Below, in pieces: positions 18,586-26,778 of a DNA stretch of 64,000 nt. How positions within the stretch are numbered: the stretch's first letter is position 1; each line of letters opens with the position of its first letter. The DNA is from Anderseniella sp963787895 (lineage in GTDB: Bacteria; Pseudomonadota; Alphaproteobacteria; Rhizobiales; Aestuariivirgaceae), in assembly GCA_963787895.1 (NCBI GenBank), contig CAWBEX010000007.1:682001-746000 (forward strand), read 5' to 3'. The notes under the pieces are model-generated. The model saw only the letters and a program-made list of their open reading frames with translations. It made no database searches and was not told the DNA's origin. Position numbers and translations under genes: made by a program.

Positions 18586-18924
18586 ATGACTGCAACCCTC
18601 GAGCTCACCAGTGAAGAACTGCTCAACGACATGATGTCCAGTGCGAAGGACGCCACTGATTTTCTCAAGGCACTTGCCCATGAAGGCAGGCTGGCAATCC
18701 TGTGCCGGCTGTCAGATGGCGAATGCACTGTTACAGAGCTGGAGCAGCTTCTTTCCGCGCGTCAGGCTGCGGTCTCACAGCAATTGGCAAGGCTGCGGCT
18801 GGAAGGTCTTGTCAACACGAGGCGCGACGGCAAGACGATTTACTATTCGATTGCAGATGAGCGGGTAAGGCAGATGATTGCTCAGCTCTATGACATGTTC
18901 TGCGCCAAAGCGGAACAACGCTAG
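18586..18924 (+). CDS. soxR: SoxR, ArsR-family repressor of sox genes
   Basis: A 112-residue ArsR/SmtB-type regulator. The DNA-binding helices are visible in VTELEQLLSARQAAVSQQLARLRLEGLV and the beta-wing in TRRDGKTIYYSI. Two cysteines in ILCRLSDGECTV and a third near the C-terminus (MFCAKAEQR) fit a thiol or persulfide switch, as in SoxR, SqrR and BigR. It would repress the sox promoters when no reduced sulfur is present. It lies in a soxS-soxR-soxT order known from other alphaproteobacteria. Confidence 0.92.
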   Translation: MTATLELTSEELLNDMMSSAKDATDFLKALAHEGRLAILCRLSDGECTVTELEQLLSARQAAVSQQLARLRLEGLVNTRRDGKTIYYSIADERVRQMIAQLYDMFCAKAEQR

Positions 18925-19008
18925 ATGCTTCGGGCCGGATGGCACGTACCCATTCGGATTGGCGATACAGCAGCGTGCGCGTTGCTGCAGGGGTGAGGAA
19001 ATCGGTTC

Positions 19009-20109
19009 ATGGATGAACTCTCGCCGAGCGTTATAGCTGCCCTGGGTGGCCTTGCTGGAGGAGTTCTGCTGGGCTTTGCAGCTCGCTGGGGCAGGTTTTG
19101 TACCCTGGGAGCGATAGAAGATGCCTCGTTGGGTGGCAGCAGGGGCAGGCTTTCCGCATGGGGTCTGGCCATCTCCATAGCCATTGCAGGAACCTTTGCC
19201 CTCGACCACGCTGGCATCATTGCCATATCGGACAGCTTCTACCTTGTCGCTCCCACCACCTTTTTGGCCACCGTAGTGGGAGCGTTTCTGTTTGGCCTTG
19301 GAATGTCGCTCGTGGGTACCTGCGGCTACGGCACGCTTGCTCGCATAGGCGGTGGAGACCTCAAATCCATTGTGACATTCATGTCACTGGCGGTTGTCGC
19401 CTACGCCACGATGAGCGGGCTTTCGGCCTATGTCAGAGTGTTTCTGTTCGGCTTGCCCGAAGTGCTCGAGAAGCCAGTCGGCTTCGCCTACGCAGCCTCA
19501 AGCATGTTTGGCGGGTCCATTTACATGTGGGCCTACATTTTGGCTGCATTGGTTGCGATGGTTGCCCTGACCAGCCGCGACCTGCGCAGTGAGAAGCGGT
19601 TTTGGTTGTCCGGGTGCCTCGTCGGGCTGGCGATAGTCTCAGGATGGTTCGTTACCGGCTACCTGGCAAACGATGGCTTCGGGTCGCACCGGCTGGAATC
19701 GTTCACCTTTACCGGGCCTCCCGGCGACGCGCTGATGTATGTCATGACAGCGACCGGGTCTTCGCTTGAGTTTGGCGTTGGAGCAGTTGCCGGGGTCGTC
19801 GTGGGTGCTTGTCTGACGACACTCGCACAAGGTTACTTCCGATGGGAGGCTTGTGACGACGCACGCGAAATGCGCCGGCAGATCTATGGCGGTGCACTGA
19901 TGGGGTTTGGTGGTGTGACGGCAGTCGGGTGTACTGTAGGGCAGGGCATCTCTGCGGCCTCTGTGCTGGCTTATACGGCGCCGGTGGCGCTGTTGGCAAT
20001 GTTCAGCGGTGCCTGGCTGGGCCTGCAGGTGCTGGTGCATGGCACATGGCGCGATGCATGGCAGTCGTTGCTTGAATTGCTGCGCGCCGAAGGTGCAAAC
20101 AGCAATTGA
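19009..20109 (+). CDS. soxT: SoxT, YeeE/YedE-family sulfur compound transporter
   Basis: A 366-residue membrane protein with about nine hydrophobic segments. It has the two pseudo-symmetric halves of the YeeE/YedE family. Conserved small-residue and cysteine motifs are visible: GFAARWGRFCTLGA in the first half, LVGTCGYGTLARIGGG in the middle and FGGVTAVGCTVGQGISA in the second half. Related proteins import thiosulfate. It follows soxR by 84 bases and is probably part of soxSRT. Its role may be uptake of a sulfur species sensed by SoxR; this is inference. Confidence 0.85.
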   Translation: MDELSPSVIAALGGLAGGVLLGFAARWGRFCTLGAIEDASLGGSRGRLSAWGLAISIAIAGTFALDHAGIIAISDSFYLVAPTTFLATVVGAFLFGLGMSLVGTCGYGTLARIGGGDLKSIVTFMSLAVVAYATMSGLSAYVRVFLFGLPEVLEKPVGFAYAASSMFGGSIYMWAYILAALVAMVALTSRDLRSEKRFWLSGCLVGLAIVSGWFVTGYLANDGFGSHRLESFTFTGPPGDALMYVMTATGSSLEFGVGAVAGVVVGACLTTLAQGYFRWEACDDAREMRRQIYGGALMGFGGVTAVGCTVGQGISAASVLAYTAPVALLAMFSGAWLGLQVLVHGTWRDAWQSLLELLRAEGANSN

Positions 20110-20148
20110 TCAGGAACGCCTGGAGCCTCATGTATTGACATTGCACAA

Positions 20149-20187
20149 GAATGTTTGAAACATTCACATATGAAGTTTGTTGAATGT
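20149..20187. promoter_or_regulatory. Overlapping palindromes upstream of the soxE-like gene
   Basis: GAATGTTT-G-AAACATTC (20149-20165) is a perfect 17-base palindrome. ACATTCA (20160-20166) also pairs with TGAATGT (20181-20187). A -35-like TTGACA lies at 20135-20140. These sites share TTGAATG/CATTCA elements with the soxX and soxG upstream regions, so they may be SoxR sites. This is inference. Confidence 0.5.
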
Positions 20188-20199
20188 GTGGAGGGTAAG

Positions 20200-20529
20200 T
20201 TGACTGCGGTTTCCTTCAACAGGCGAATTCTTGCAGGCTTTGGTGCGCTGCTGTCAGCCGCTGCTGTCGCACATGCACAAGACACCAAGGGTGACCCCGA
20301 GTACGGCGAATACCTGTCATCGGAGTGTGTGACTTGCCACAACAACACCCAGGACCATACCGGCATTCCAAGAATTGCCGGCTTGCCAGCTGAAGGAATG
20401 ATTATCCTGCTGAAGGCCTACAAGAACAAGGAGCTGTCAAACGAGACGATGCAGACAATTGCTGCAAGCCTCGATGATGAACAAATGGCAGCCATCGCCG
20501 CTTACTATGAATCACTGAAAGACAAATAA
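20200..20529 (+). CDS. SoxE/FccA-like monoheme cytochrome c
   Basis: A 109-residue exported cytochrome c. The signal peptide runs from NRRILAGFGAL to VAHAQ, and the heme motif is CVTCH (SSECVTCHNNTQ). It is followed by the flavoprotein subunit of sulfide dehydrogenase, so it is the electron-accepting subunit of a flavocytochrome c (FccAB or SoxEF). Paracoccus SoxE is a larger diheme protein; this one is monoheme and closer in size to FccA. The start is taken as TTG 20200 because GGAGGG lies just upstream and the signal peptide follows. Upstream candidates at 20155 and 20170 overlap the palindromes. Confidence 0.8.
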   Translation: MTAVSFNRRILAGFGALLSAAAVAHAQDTKGDPEYGEYLSSECVTCHNNTQDHTGIPRIAGLPAEGMIILLKAYKNKELSNETMQTIAASLDDEQMAAIAAYYESLKDK

Positions 20530-20566
20530 GGACCTGGAAGAGGTCCGGCAACTGGAGGAAAGCAAC

Positions 20567-21838
20567 ATGACTACCCTTAACAGACGCAAGTTTAACGCAT
20601 TGTTTGCCGGCACGGCGGCAACAGGCCTGTTGTATGCGCCCAGCATTGCGCGCGCGGCAAAACCCAAGGTTGTCGTGATAGGAGGTGGTGCTGGCGGCGC
20701 GACAGCTGCTCGATACATCGCCAAGGATTCCGAAGGTGCCATTGACGTCACTCTGATTGAGGCCAGCAAGCGCTACTACACCTGCTTTTTCTCCAACCTG
20801 TATCTTGGCGGCTTGCGCGACTATGAGAGCATAGGCCACAGCTACGAGGGGCTTGCCGTCAATCACGGCATCAATGTCGTGCATGATTGGGCATCGTCGG
20901 TCGACGGCGCTGCAAAGAAGGTTATGCTCGCCTCTGGCGCTTCCGTGTCATATGACAAGCTGGTCCTGTCGCCAGGTATCGATATGAAATACGAAACAGT
21001 TCCCGGTTACTCGGTAGAGGCACAAGGGCACATGCCCCATGCCTGGAAGTCCGGCACCCAGGTTCAGCTCCTCAAGGCGCAGGTCGAGGCCATGAAGGAG
21101 GGTGGAACCTATGTCATGGTCGCACCGCCAAACCCGTACCGTTGCCCGCCCGGACCTTACGAACGCGTATCCATGATCGCCCACATTTTCAAACAGAAGA
21201 ACCCGACAGCGAAAATCATCATCCTCGATCCGAAGGAGAAGTTTTCCAAACAGGCGCTGTTTCAGGAGGGCTGGCAGAACCGTTATTCCGGCATGGTCGA
21301 ATGGCTCGGACCGGATGTCCACGGCGGCATAAAGAATGTCAATCCGGAAACCCTGGAAATTGAAACTGATCTTGACACGTTCAAGGCCGATGCCGCGACT
21401 GTCATTCCTGGTCAGAAGGCGGGTGCAATTGCAATGGCCGCCGGTGTCACCGATGGCGACTGGGCCCCGATCGATCCGGCATCAATGGCCTCAAAGGCTG
21501 ATGAAAACATCTTCGTGCTGGGTGATGCATCGGTTGCTTCCGAAATGCCGAAGTCAGGCTTTTCGGCCAATTCGCAGGCCAAGGTGGCGGCTAATGCCAT
21601 TCGCGGCGCGCTCACGGGGTCCAAGGTATTCCCGGCGCGCTATGCCAATACTTGCTGGAGCCTTATCGACACCAATGATGGTGTGAAGGTGGGCGCAAGC
21701 TATAAGGCCGGCGCGGAGAAAATTGAATCGGTAGACACTTTCATTTCCAAGACCGGTGAAGATGCTGCGCTGCGCAAGACCACTTACGAAGAGTCGGAAG
21801 GCTGGTACAAGGCAATCACTTCCGACATGTTCAGCTAG
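20567..21838 (+). CDS. soxF: SoxF/FccB, flavoprotein subunit of sulfide dehydrogenase
   Basis: A 423-residue periplasmic FAD enzyme that oxidises sulfide and passes electrons to the cytochrome encoded upstream. It has a twin-arginine-like signal (LNRRKFNALFAGTAATG) and the FAD motif VVVIGGGAGGATAARYIA. Redox-active cysteines are visible in YYTCFFSNLYLGG and YRCPPGPYERVSM, and a third lies in RYANTCWSLI. The FAD-binding C-terminal segment is IFVLGDASVASEMPKSGFSA. A strong terminator follows. Confidence 0.92.
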   Translation: MTTLNRRKFNALFAGTAATGLLYAPSIARAAKPKVVVIGGGAGGATAARYIAKDSEGAIDVTLIEASKRYYTCFFSNLYLGGLRDYESIGHSYEGLAVNHGINVVHDWASSVDGAAKKVMLASGASVSYDKLVLSPGIDMKYETVPGYSVEAQGHMPHAWKSGTQVQLLKAQVEAMKEGGTYVMVAPPNPYRCPPGPYERVSMIAHIFKQKNPTAKIIILDPKEKFSKQALFQEGWQNRYSGMVEWLGPDVHGGIKNVNPETLEIETDLDTFKADAATVIPGQKAGAIAMAAGVTDGDWAPIDPASMASKADENIFVLGDASVASEMPKSGFSANSQAKVAANAIRGALTGSKVFPARYANTCWSLIDTNDGVKVGASYKAGAEKIESVDTFISKTGEDAALRKTTYEESEGWYKAITSDMFS

Positions 21839-21864
21839 CACCGTCTGCATTGTCATGAAACACG

Positions 21865-21893
21865 ACACCCGGCCTTGTAGGCCGGGTGTTTTC
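21865..21893 (+). terminator. Rho-independent terminator of soxEF
   Basis: ACACCCGGCC (21865-21874) and GGCCGGGTGT (21880-21889) form a 10-bp perfect stem with a 5-base loop. The run TTTTCGTTT follows. It separates soxEF from the convergent soxT-like gene. Confidence 0.85.
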
Positions 21894-21921
21894 GTTTGGC
21901 CGGTGATGCATGACTGAGTGG

Positions 21922-23028
21922 CTATTCAGCTGCCACCATTCGCCCGCCTGCGTTTCTTGCTGGCCGTGCCCGCCAGGCCATCATGCCATACCCACCAGCC
22001 GCAATCGCCAGAACTGCAATGACAGATGATACGGATGCCGTACTGAGGCCGGACAGCCCTTGGCCAACTGAGCACCCCAGTGCGGTCACGCCGCCAAATC
22101 CCATCAACAGTCCGCCACCAATGTAACGCAACAGGGATCCTTCAGTGTTAAACCCCTGGTAGCGCAGCCGCCCGCCCAAAACAGCGCTGGAGAATGCGCC
22201 CGCCAGAACGCCGCCCAACAGCGCAATGGAGAAACGAACCGTGTCGCCGGTAAAGATCATCAGATACTGGATCGCCTCGCCGGCTGGTGCGACAAAGCTC
22301 AGCGATGCAAGCTGTGTAGGCTCGAATTCGTCGGCGCCCACAATGCCTGTCACTGCCCAACCTGCAACCACCAGTAACCCGATAACAGCACCGCTGGCCA
22401 GCCCTGTGCTTCCATACACGCGAACCAGCTGAACAAGTGCTGCGGCGAGTGCCACGCCGATCAACCCTGCCACGACCAGCCCGGATACGTCCCCGCTGGC
22501 ATGGAGTGCCGCAGGAGTTGTATCCATGGACCATGCGCTTTCAAGCCATATGCGCGGATAGGACAACACGCCCCGCAAGGTGGCATATCCGGCAATGCCG
22601 GTTACCAGCAAAGTCACCAATGAACGGCCATTGCCGGACGCTGCCAGGACCAGCAGCCTCGAGACGCAGCCGCCGGCCAGCACCATGCCCGTACCGAACA
22701 TGACGCCGCCTGCAACAAGGGCAAGCGGGCGAATTGGAACCGACCAGTAAATTGATTGGGCCAGATCTATGTTCTGAAAAAAGAACAACGCCTGCGTGCC
22801 CGCCAGAGCTACCAGAACCGCTGCGAGGTATTTCTTGGTGGCCGGCAATCCATTGGCAGCGGCATTGTCGCGCTCGGAGCCTGGTGCCCATTCGGCAAGT
22901 GCAGAACGTGCACAGTAGCGGCTGAATTCTGCCACAAAACCAAAAAGTGCACCCACCAGAAAACCACCCCAGATCACCAGGGTGGCGGTTCCATATTCTT
23001 CGCGCAGAACGTCAAGCTGGTCAATCAT
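21922..23028 (-). CDS. Second YeeE/YedE-family (SoxT-like) transporter
   Basis: A 368-residue membrane protein with about nine hydrophobic segments, clearly of the same family as soxT but distinct in sequence. Signature elements are EFSRYCARSA, GMVLAGGCVSRLLVL and FGGVTALGCSVGQGLSG. The conserved cysteines fit thiosulfate or other sulfur-species conduction. It is the last gene of a three-gene minus-strand operon behind two metallo-beta-lactamase-like genes. Two such permeases in one sox island suggest import of two sulfur species, or an import and export pair; this is inference. Confidence 0.85.
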   Translation of the reverse strand: MIDQLDVLREEYGTATLVIWGGFLVGALFGFVAEFSRYCARSALAEWAPGSERDNAAANGLPATKKYLAAVLVALAGTQALFFFQNIDLAQSIYWSVPIRPLALVAGGVMFGTGMVLAGGCVSRLLVLAASGNGRSLVTLLVTGIAGYATLRGVLSYPRIWLESAWSMDTTPAALHASGDVSGLVVAGLIGVALAAALVQLVRVYGSTGLASGAVIGLLVVAGWAVTGIVGADEFEPTQLASLSFVAPAGEAIQYLMIFTGDTVRFSIALLGGVLAGAFSSAVLGGRLRYQGFNTEGSLLRYIGGGLLMGFGGVTALGCSVGQGLSGLSTASVSSVIAVLAIAAGGYGMMAWRARPARNAGGRMVAAE

Positions 23029-23114
23029 GGCAGCACTCCCGGCAACGCACCATTCAAGGCGCGATCAATAACTCAGGAGTGTTCTTTATAACAAACGATC
23101 CGTTCGATCAACCC

Positions 23115-24086
23115 CTACTCAAATTCCATTTGCTGGAATACTCGACCTGCATTGCGGGTCGCCAGCTCGTTGAATGTGTGCAGGTGCTTGTAGGGCGACT
23201 GATCCACATAGAATGCTTCATCGAGGCCCTTGCCTGCATCTATAGCCTCCCGAATCTTGCCGCGCAGATAAACCAGGTAGTCGTGCGTATAGCGCCTTAC
23301 CTGCGACATGTTGGTAGGGTGCCCATGACCGGGAATGACATAAACCGCCCCCAGTTTCTCGAAACCATTGTTCCACGTCTCCAGCCAGGCCGCCGTTTCT
23401 GTGTCGTCGAAGATCGGCAGCAGCCGTTCATGGAATGCCATGTCTCCGGAGATTACCAGTTTCTCATCCGGCAGCCATACTTGTGTGTCACCGGGGCTGT
23501 GAGCTGGACCAAGGTGCAGCACCTCGATTTTCATCGCGCCCATCGACACGTCCTTCTTGTCGGCAAAAGTCTCGTCCGGTCCTTTGACGCAAGTCTTGTC
23601 GGCACGGTCCTTCAACCGCTGCTGTGCAGCGGTGAGTGCCTGATGCCCCTTGGTTTCGATTTCTTCGGCCGTATCCTCGTGCGCGAGTATCGGCACGCCC
23701 TGTTCCGCCCAGTAGCAGTTGCCAAGCATGGCGTGGCCCTGGCCGTTCTCGTTGATGATCAGTTTCACCGGTTCTTCGGTAATCGACTTGATTTCCGTGT
23801 GCAACGCCTCGGCAAGTCCATAAGAGCCGCCGCCATTGATCACGACGACGCCACTACCCGTTATCAGAAAACTGAGATTGTTGTTGTGACCCGCGTTTTC
23901 ATAGGTCGGTGGAGCCGTTGCCCCTATTGCCGTCCACACATTGGGAATGACCTCCACCGGCTTGGAATACAGAAGTGAAGCAGGATACTGGTCGGCAATG
24001 TTTTCATCGGCTTGCGCCGGGCCTGTAGAGGTCCAGCTGGCAACCAGTACCAGTACTGCGGCAAAACTACGTTGCAACGTAAACAT
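23115..24086 (-). CDS. SoxH-like metallo-beta-lactamase-fold protein with altered metal site
   Basis: A 323-residue exported protein with a signal peptide ending near GPAQAD. The fold is recognisable from VWTAIGATAPPTYEN, NLSFLITGSGVVVINGG, LHLGPAHSPGDTQVWLP and VIPGHGHPT. The usual HxHxDH motif is replaced by NENGQGHAML, so only the last histidine is kept, while downstream His and Asp ligands remain. A single-metal or non-hydrolytic role is possible. ATG 24086 overlaps the upstream gene by 20 bases and has GAAGGA upstream. Paracoccus sox clusters end in soxG and soxH, both of this fold, which supports the placement. Confidence 0.75.
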   Translation of the reverse strand: MFTLQRSFAAVLVLVASWTSTGPAQADENIADQYPASLLYSKPVEVIPNVWTAIGATAPPTYENAGHNNNLSFLITGSGVVVINGGGSYGLAEALHTEIKSITEEPVKLIINENGQGHAMLGNCYWAEQGVPILAHEDTAEEIETKGHQALTAAQQRLKDRADKTCVKGPDETFADKKDVSMGAMKIEVLHLGPAHSPGDTQVWLPDEKLVISGDMAFHERLLPIFDDTETAAWLETWNNGFEKLGAVYVIPGHGHPTNMSQVRRYTHDYLVYLRGKIREAIDAGKGLDEAFYVDQSPYKHLHTFNELATRNAGRVFQQMEFE

Positions 24087-24981
24087 AAGTGCCATCCTTC
24101 TTTTCCACTCGGCAGGTGCCGGGGTGGGGCAGGTGGTAGCCAATCAGCTGCATTTTCTCCGATGCCAGCCGGTCCAGCAGTTTCTGCCGTGCCTTGACGC
24201 CTTCTGCCGGATCTGAGTCCGTCGCCATTTCCCACTGCGGATTTGCAAACGAGTAAACCGCATTGGTCACCACATCGCCCCCCACCATTATGCTGTCGCC
24301 TGCATGACGGATCACGAAAGATGTGTGCCCCGGCGTGTGGCCGGCCGTGTCAAATGCCTCGATGCCTGGCAGCACTTCTACCCCTTGCTTGAATTGCGAA
24401 CTGCGCTCTTCAATGGCTTGCATCATGCGACGGGCACCTACGGCAAATGACTGGCGCTCTTCCGGCACCTGGTTCACCGTCTCTGGGTTGAACCAGTAGT
24501 CCCACTCCGTCTGGCTCATCAAATATTCGGCATTGGCAAACACCAGTTCATCGAAATCATCAATCACCCCCCAGATATGGTCCGGGTGCGCGTGGGTAAA
24601 GACAACATGGGTCACATCGTCCGCAGAGACTTCGGCAACTTCCAGCGCCTCACCAAGCTTTCCTGCGCTGGACATGAAGTTCGGTCCTGAACCGGCATCG
24701 AAAAGCACAACCCTCTCGCCATCGCGGTACAAGGTCAGGTTCAGCGGCGACTCCAGCGCCCCGTTGGCCGGAGGATTGGCAGCCAGAAACGCATCGCGCT
24801 GATCCTCGGGCACTCGCCCCAGTACCATGTTGACCGGCAGGACCAATTTCCCGTCGCTCACGATTTCGATGCTGGCTTCGCCCAGTTGCAGGCTGGACCT
24901 GGACCATCCTGGCCGCACAAGCTGCGTTGGAATGAGACCTGCTGCAGTTGCACAAGCCAAAACCTGGCGGCGTGTGATCAT
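24067..24981 (-). CDS. SoxG-like periplasmic metallo-beta-lactamase-fold hydrolase
   Basis: A 304-residue exported protein with a twin-arginine-type N-terminus (ITRRQVLACATAAGL). The metal motif is intact, HAHPDH in VVFTHAHPDHIWGV. Other ligands are visible in TAGHTPGHTSF, GGDVV and GYHLPHPG. It likely binds two metal ions and hydrolyses a thioester or sulfur-carrying intermediate; the substrate is not known. ATG 24981 was chosen because the longer form from 25044 lacks a signal peptide at its start. It heads the operon soxG-like, soxH-like, soxT-like and has a TTGAATG-containing repeat upstream. Confidence 0.78.
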   Translation of the reverse strand: MITRRQVLACATAAGLIPTQLVRPGWSRSSLQLGEASIEIVSDGKLVLPVNMVLGRVPEDQRDAFLAANPPANGALESPLNLTLYRDGERVVLFDAGSGPNFMSSAGKLGEALEVAEVSADDVTHVVFTHAHPDHIWGVIDDFDELVFANAEYLMSQTEWDYWFNPETVNQVPEERQSFAVGARRMMQAIEERSSQFKQGVEVLPGIEAFDTAGHTPGHTSFVIRHAGDSIMVGGDVVTNAVYSFANPQWEMATDSDPAEGVKARQKLLDRLASEKMQLIGYHLPHPGTCRVEKKDGTYVYVAT

Positions 24982-25010
24982 GGTGTATCCGATCGGTTGT
25001 CTTGCGAATA

Positions 25011-25028
25011 CATCAAGATTATTGAATG
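25011..25028. promoter_or_regulatory. Candidate SoxR-type site upstream of soxG-like gene
   Basis: CATCAA-GATTA-TTGAATG is an imperfect inverted repeat 30 bases upstream of the start codon. It shares TATTGAATG with the soxX operator candidate. Assignment is inference from sequence likeness and position. Confidence 0.4.
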
Positions 25029-25056
25029 TGTTCGGCTTTGGCAAGCCCGCAACTGG

Positions 25057-25872
25057 TCAATCTCTGGGCTTGCCGAACAATTGCGTCAGCACCAGCAGGG
25101 CCGACGAAAGCAGGATCATGATGGTTGAGATCGAGGCAATGGTCGGGTCAATCTGGTCTCGCAGCGCATTGAACATGTTGCGTGTCAGTGTTGAGTTGTC
25201 GCCGCCTGAAACGAACAGCGCAACGATCACTTCATCAAATGATGTCAGGAACGACAGCAGCGCAGCCGTGATGACCGCGAACCTGATCTGCGGCAAGGTG
25301 ATGAGCATGAATGCCTTGAAGCGCGATGCGCCGAGGCTGCGTGCCGCCATTTCCTGGCTCATGTCATAACTTTTCAGTGCAGACGAAATGACGATCAGCA
25401 CCAGGGGCAGAGCCAGAATGGTATGCGCTACTACAAGGCCGCTCAATGTGTTGACCATCTTGATCTGGACGTAGGCGTAAAAGGCACCGATGGCAATCAG
25501 GATGACCGGAATCATGATTGGTGTGATCAGCAGCAGGAACACCAGCCGTCCCATCGGATGCTTGCTTACACTCAGTCCGTAGGCTGCGGCTGTGCCAACT
25601 GGCGTAGCGAGCAGCATGGTCAGCAGTGCAGCTTTCACTGAGGTCCAGGTGGCATCCATCCAGGCCACAGAGCTGAAATAGTTGTCATACCAGCGCAGCG
25701 ACCACTCGGTTGGCGGAAACTCCAGATACTGCGATGCGGAGAATGACATTGGAATGACGATCAATGTCGGTGCAACCAGCAAGAACATGGTGATCACGGC
25801 AATCGCATAAAGCCAGAGCCGCTGACCATGTGTGACCTGGGTGTCAGACGCTGGTTGTTTGAGCCAGTTCAT
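25057..25872 (-). CDS. Polyamine-type ABC transporter permease, PotC class
   Basis: A 271-residue inner-membrane channel subunit with six hydrophobic segments. The EAA loop reads MAARSLGASRFKAFMLITLPQIRFA. It is the distal gene of an operon that runs binding protein, ATPase, PotB-type permease, PotC-type permease. It starts four bases after the stop of the previous permease gene. It works with that subunit to import a cationic amine or betaine. The ligand is unknown. Confidence 0.9.
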   Translation of the reverse strand: MNWLKQPASDTQVTHGQRLWLYAIAVITMFLLVAPTLIVIPMSFSASQYLEFPPTEWSLRWYDNYFSSVAWMDATWTSVKAALLTMLLATPVGTAAAYGLSVSKHPMGRLVFLLLITPIMIPVILIAIGAFYAYVQIKMVNTLSGLVVAHTILALPLVLIVISSALKSYDMSQEMAARSLGASRFKAFMLITLPQIRFAVITAALLSFLTSFDEVIVALFVSGGDNSTLTRNMFNALRDQIDPTIASISTIMILLSSALLVLTQLFGKPRD

Positions 25873-25875
25873 GTC

Positions 25876-26778
25876 TCAGTGCCCCCCGCCACCTAGAATC
25901 GAGTCGAGCGGCAGTACTTTTGACGCCCCCCACAATATCAGCAACGTCAGCACCAGCAGCACCACACCCAGCGCGCTTGCTGCGCCCCAGTTGAAGAACA
26001 GCTCGATGTTGTTGGTGATCTGGTTGGATACCATGATGACCTTGCCGCCACCCAGTACGGCTGGCGTGACAAAAAACCCGAGGCACAACACGAAGACGAT
26101 CAGCGAACCTGCAAACAGGCCGGGCAGCGACAACGGAAAGAAAACTTGCCAGAATGACTGCGCCGGCGTGGCACCAAGGTTGGACGCAGCCTTAAGGTAG
26201 TCGGGACTGATTGCCTTCATCGAACTGTACAGCGGCAGAATGAGAAACGGGAGCATGATGTGTATCATGCCGATAAGCGTGCCGTTGAGGTTGTGGACCA
26301 GCGGCAGCGGTTCGTCCCACAGTCCAAGTCCCATGCCCCATTCGTTGATCAGGCCGCGTCGTTGCAGCAGTACCAGCCACGCATAGGTGCGCACCAGCAG
26401 CGATGTCCAGAACGGCAGCAGCACGGCCAGCATGCAGATATTTGCAGCGCGAGTTGGAAGCTGCGCGAGGAAGTAGGCAAGCGGATAACCGATCAGGATA
26501 CACAGTCCGGTGGTCATGAAACTCACCTTGAATGTGGTCCAGAATATCCTGCCATAGGCCTTGCTTTCCAGCATGCGGGTGTAGTTCTCCATGGAGAACG
26601 TGCCTTCGGAGCCAATGAAGGAAAGGTAGAACAGCCAGCCAACGGGCAGCACCATGAGAACCAGGACCATAAGCACCGCGGGGCTGGTCAGCCCGAGCAA
26701 TGACCAGCGTTCGTTGCGCTCGTGAGCACGCAGCGCGTCAGCGTTGGCGCCAGTCCTTGTGACAGCAGCATCACTCAT
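25876..26778 (-). CDS. Polyamine-type ABC transporter permease, PotB class
   Basis: A 300-residue inner-membrane channel subunit. The N-terminus is cytoplasmic and charged (NADALRAHERNERW). The EAA loop is YLKAASNLGATPAQSFWQVFFPLSLPG. The start ATG 26778 overlaps the end of the ATPase gene by eight bases, indicating coupling. It pairs with the next PotC-type permease. Confidence 0.9.
   Translation of the reverse strand: MSDAAVTRTGANADALRAHERNERWSLLGLTSPAVLMVLVLMVLPVGWLFYLSFIGSEGTFSMENYTRMLESKAYGRIFWTTFKVSFMTTGLCILIGYPLAYFLAQLPTRAANICMLAVLLPFWTSLLVRTYAWLVLLQRRGLINEWGMGLGLWDEPLPLVHNLNGTLIGMIHIMLPFLILPLYSSMKAISPDYLKAASNLGATPAQSFWQVFFPLSLPGLFAGSLIVFVLCLGFFVTPAVLGGGKVIMVSNQITNNIELFFNWGAASALGVVLLVLTLLILWGASKVLPLDSILGGGGH

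Noticed and set aside
22947..23978. Plus-strand ORF of 343 residues opposite the SoxH-like gene
   Set aside because: Antisense shadow of a gene with a signal peptide and fold motifs; no family likeness.
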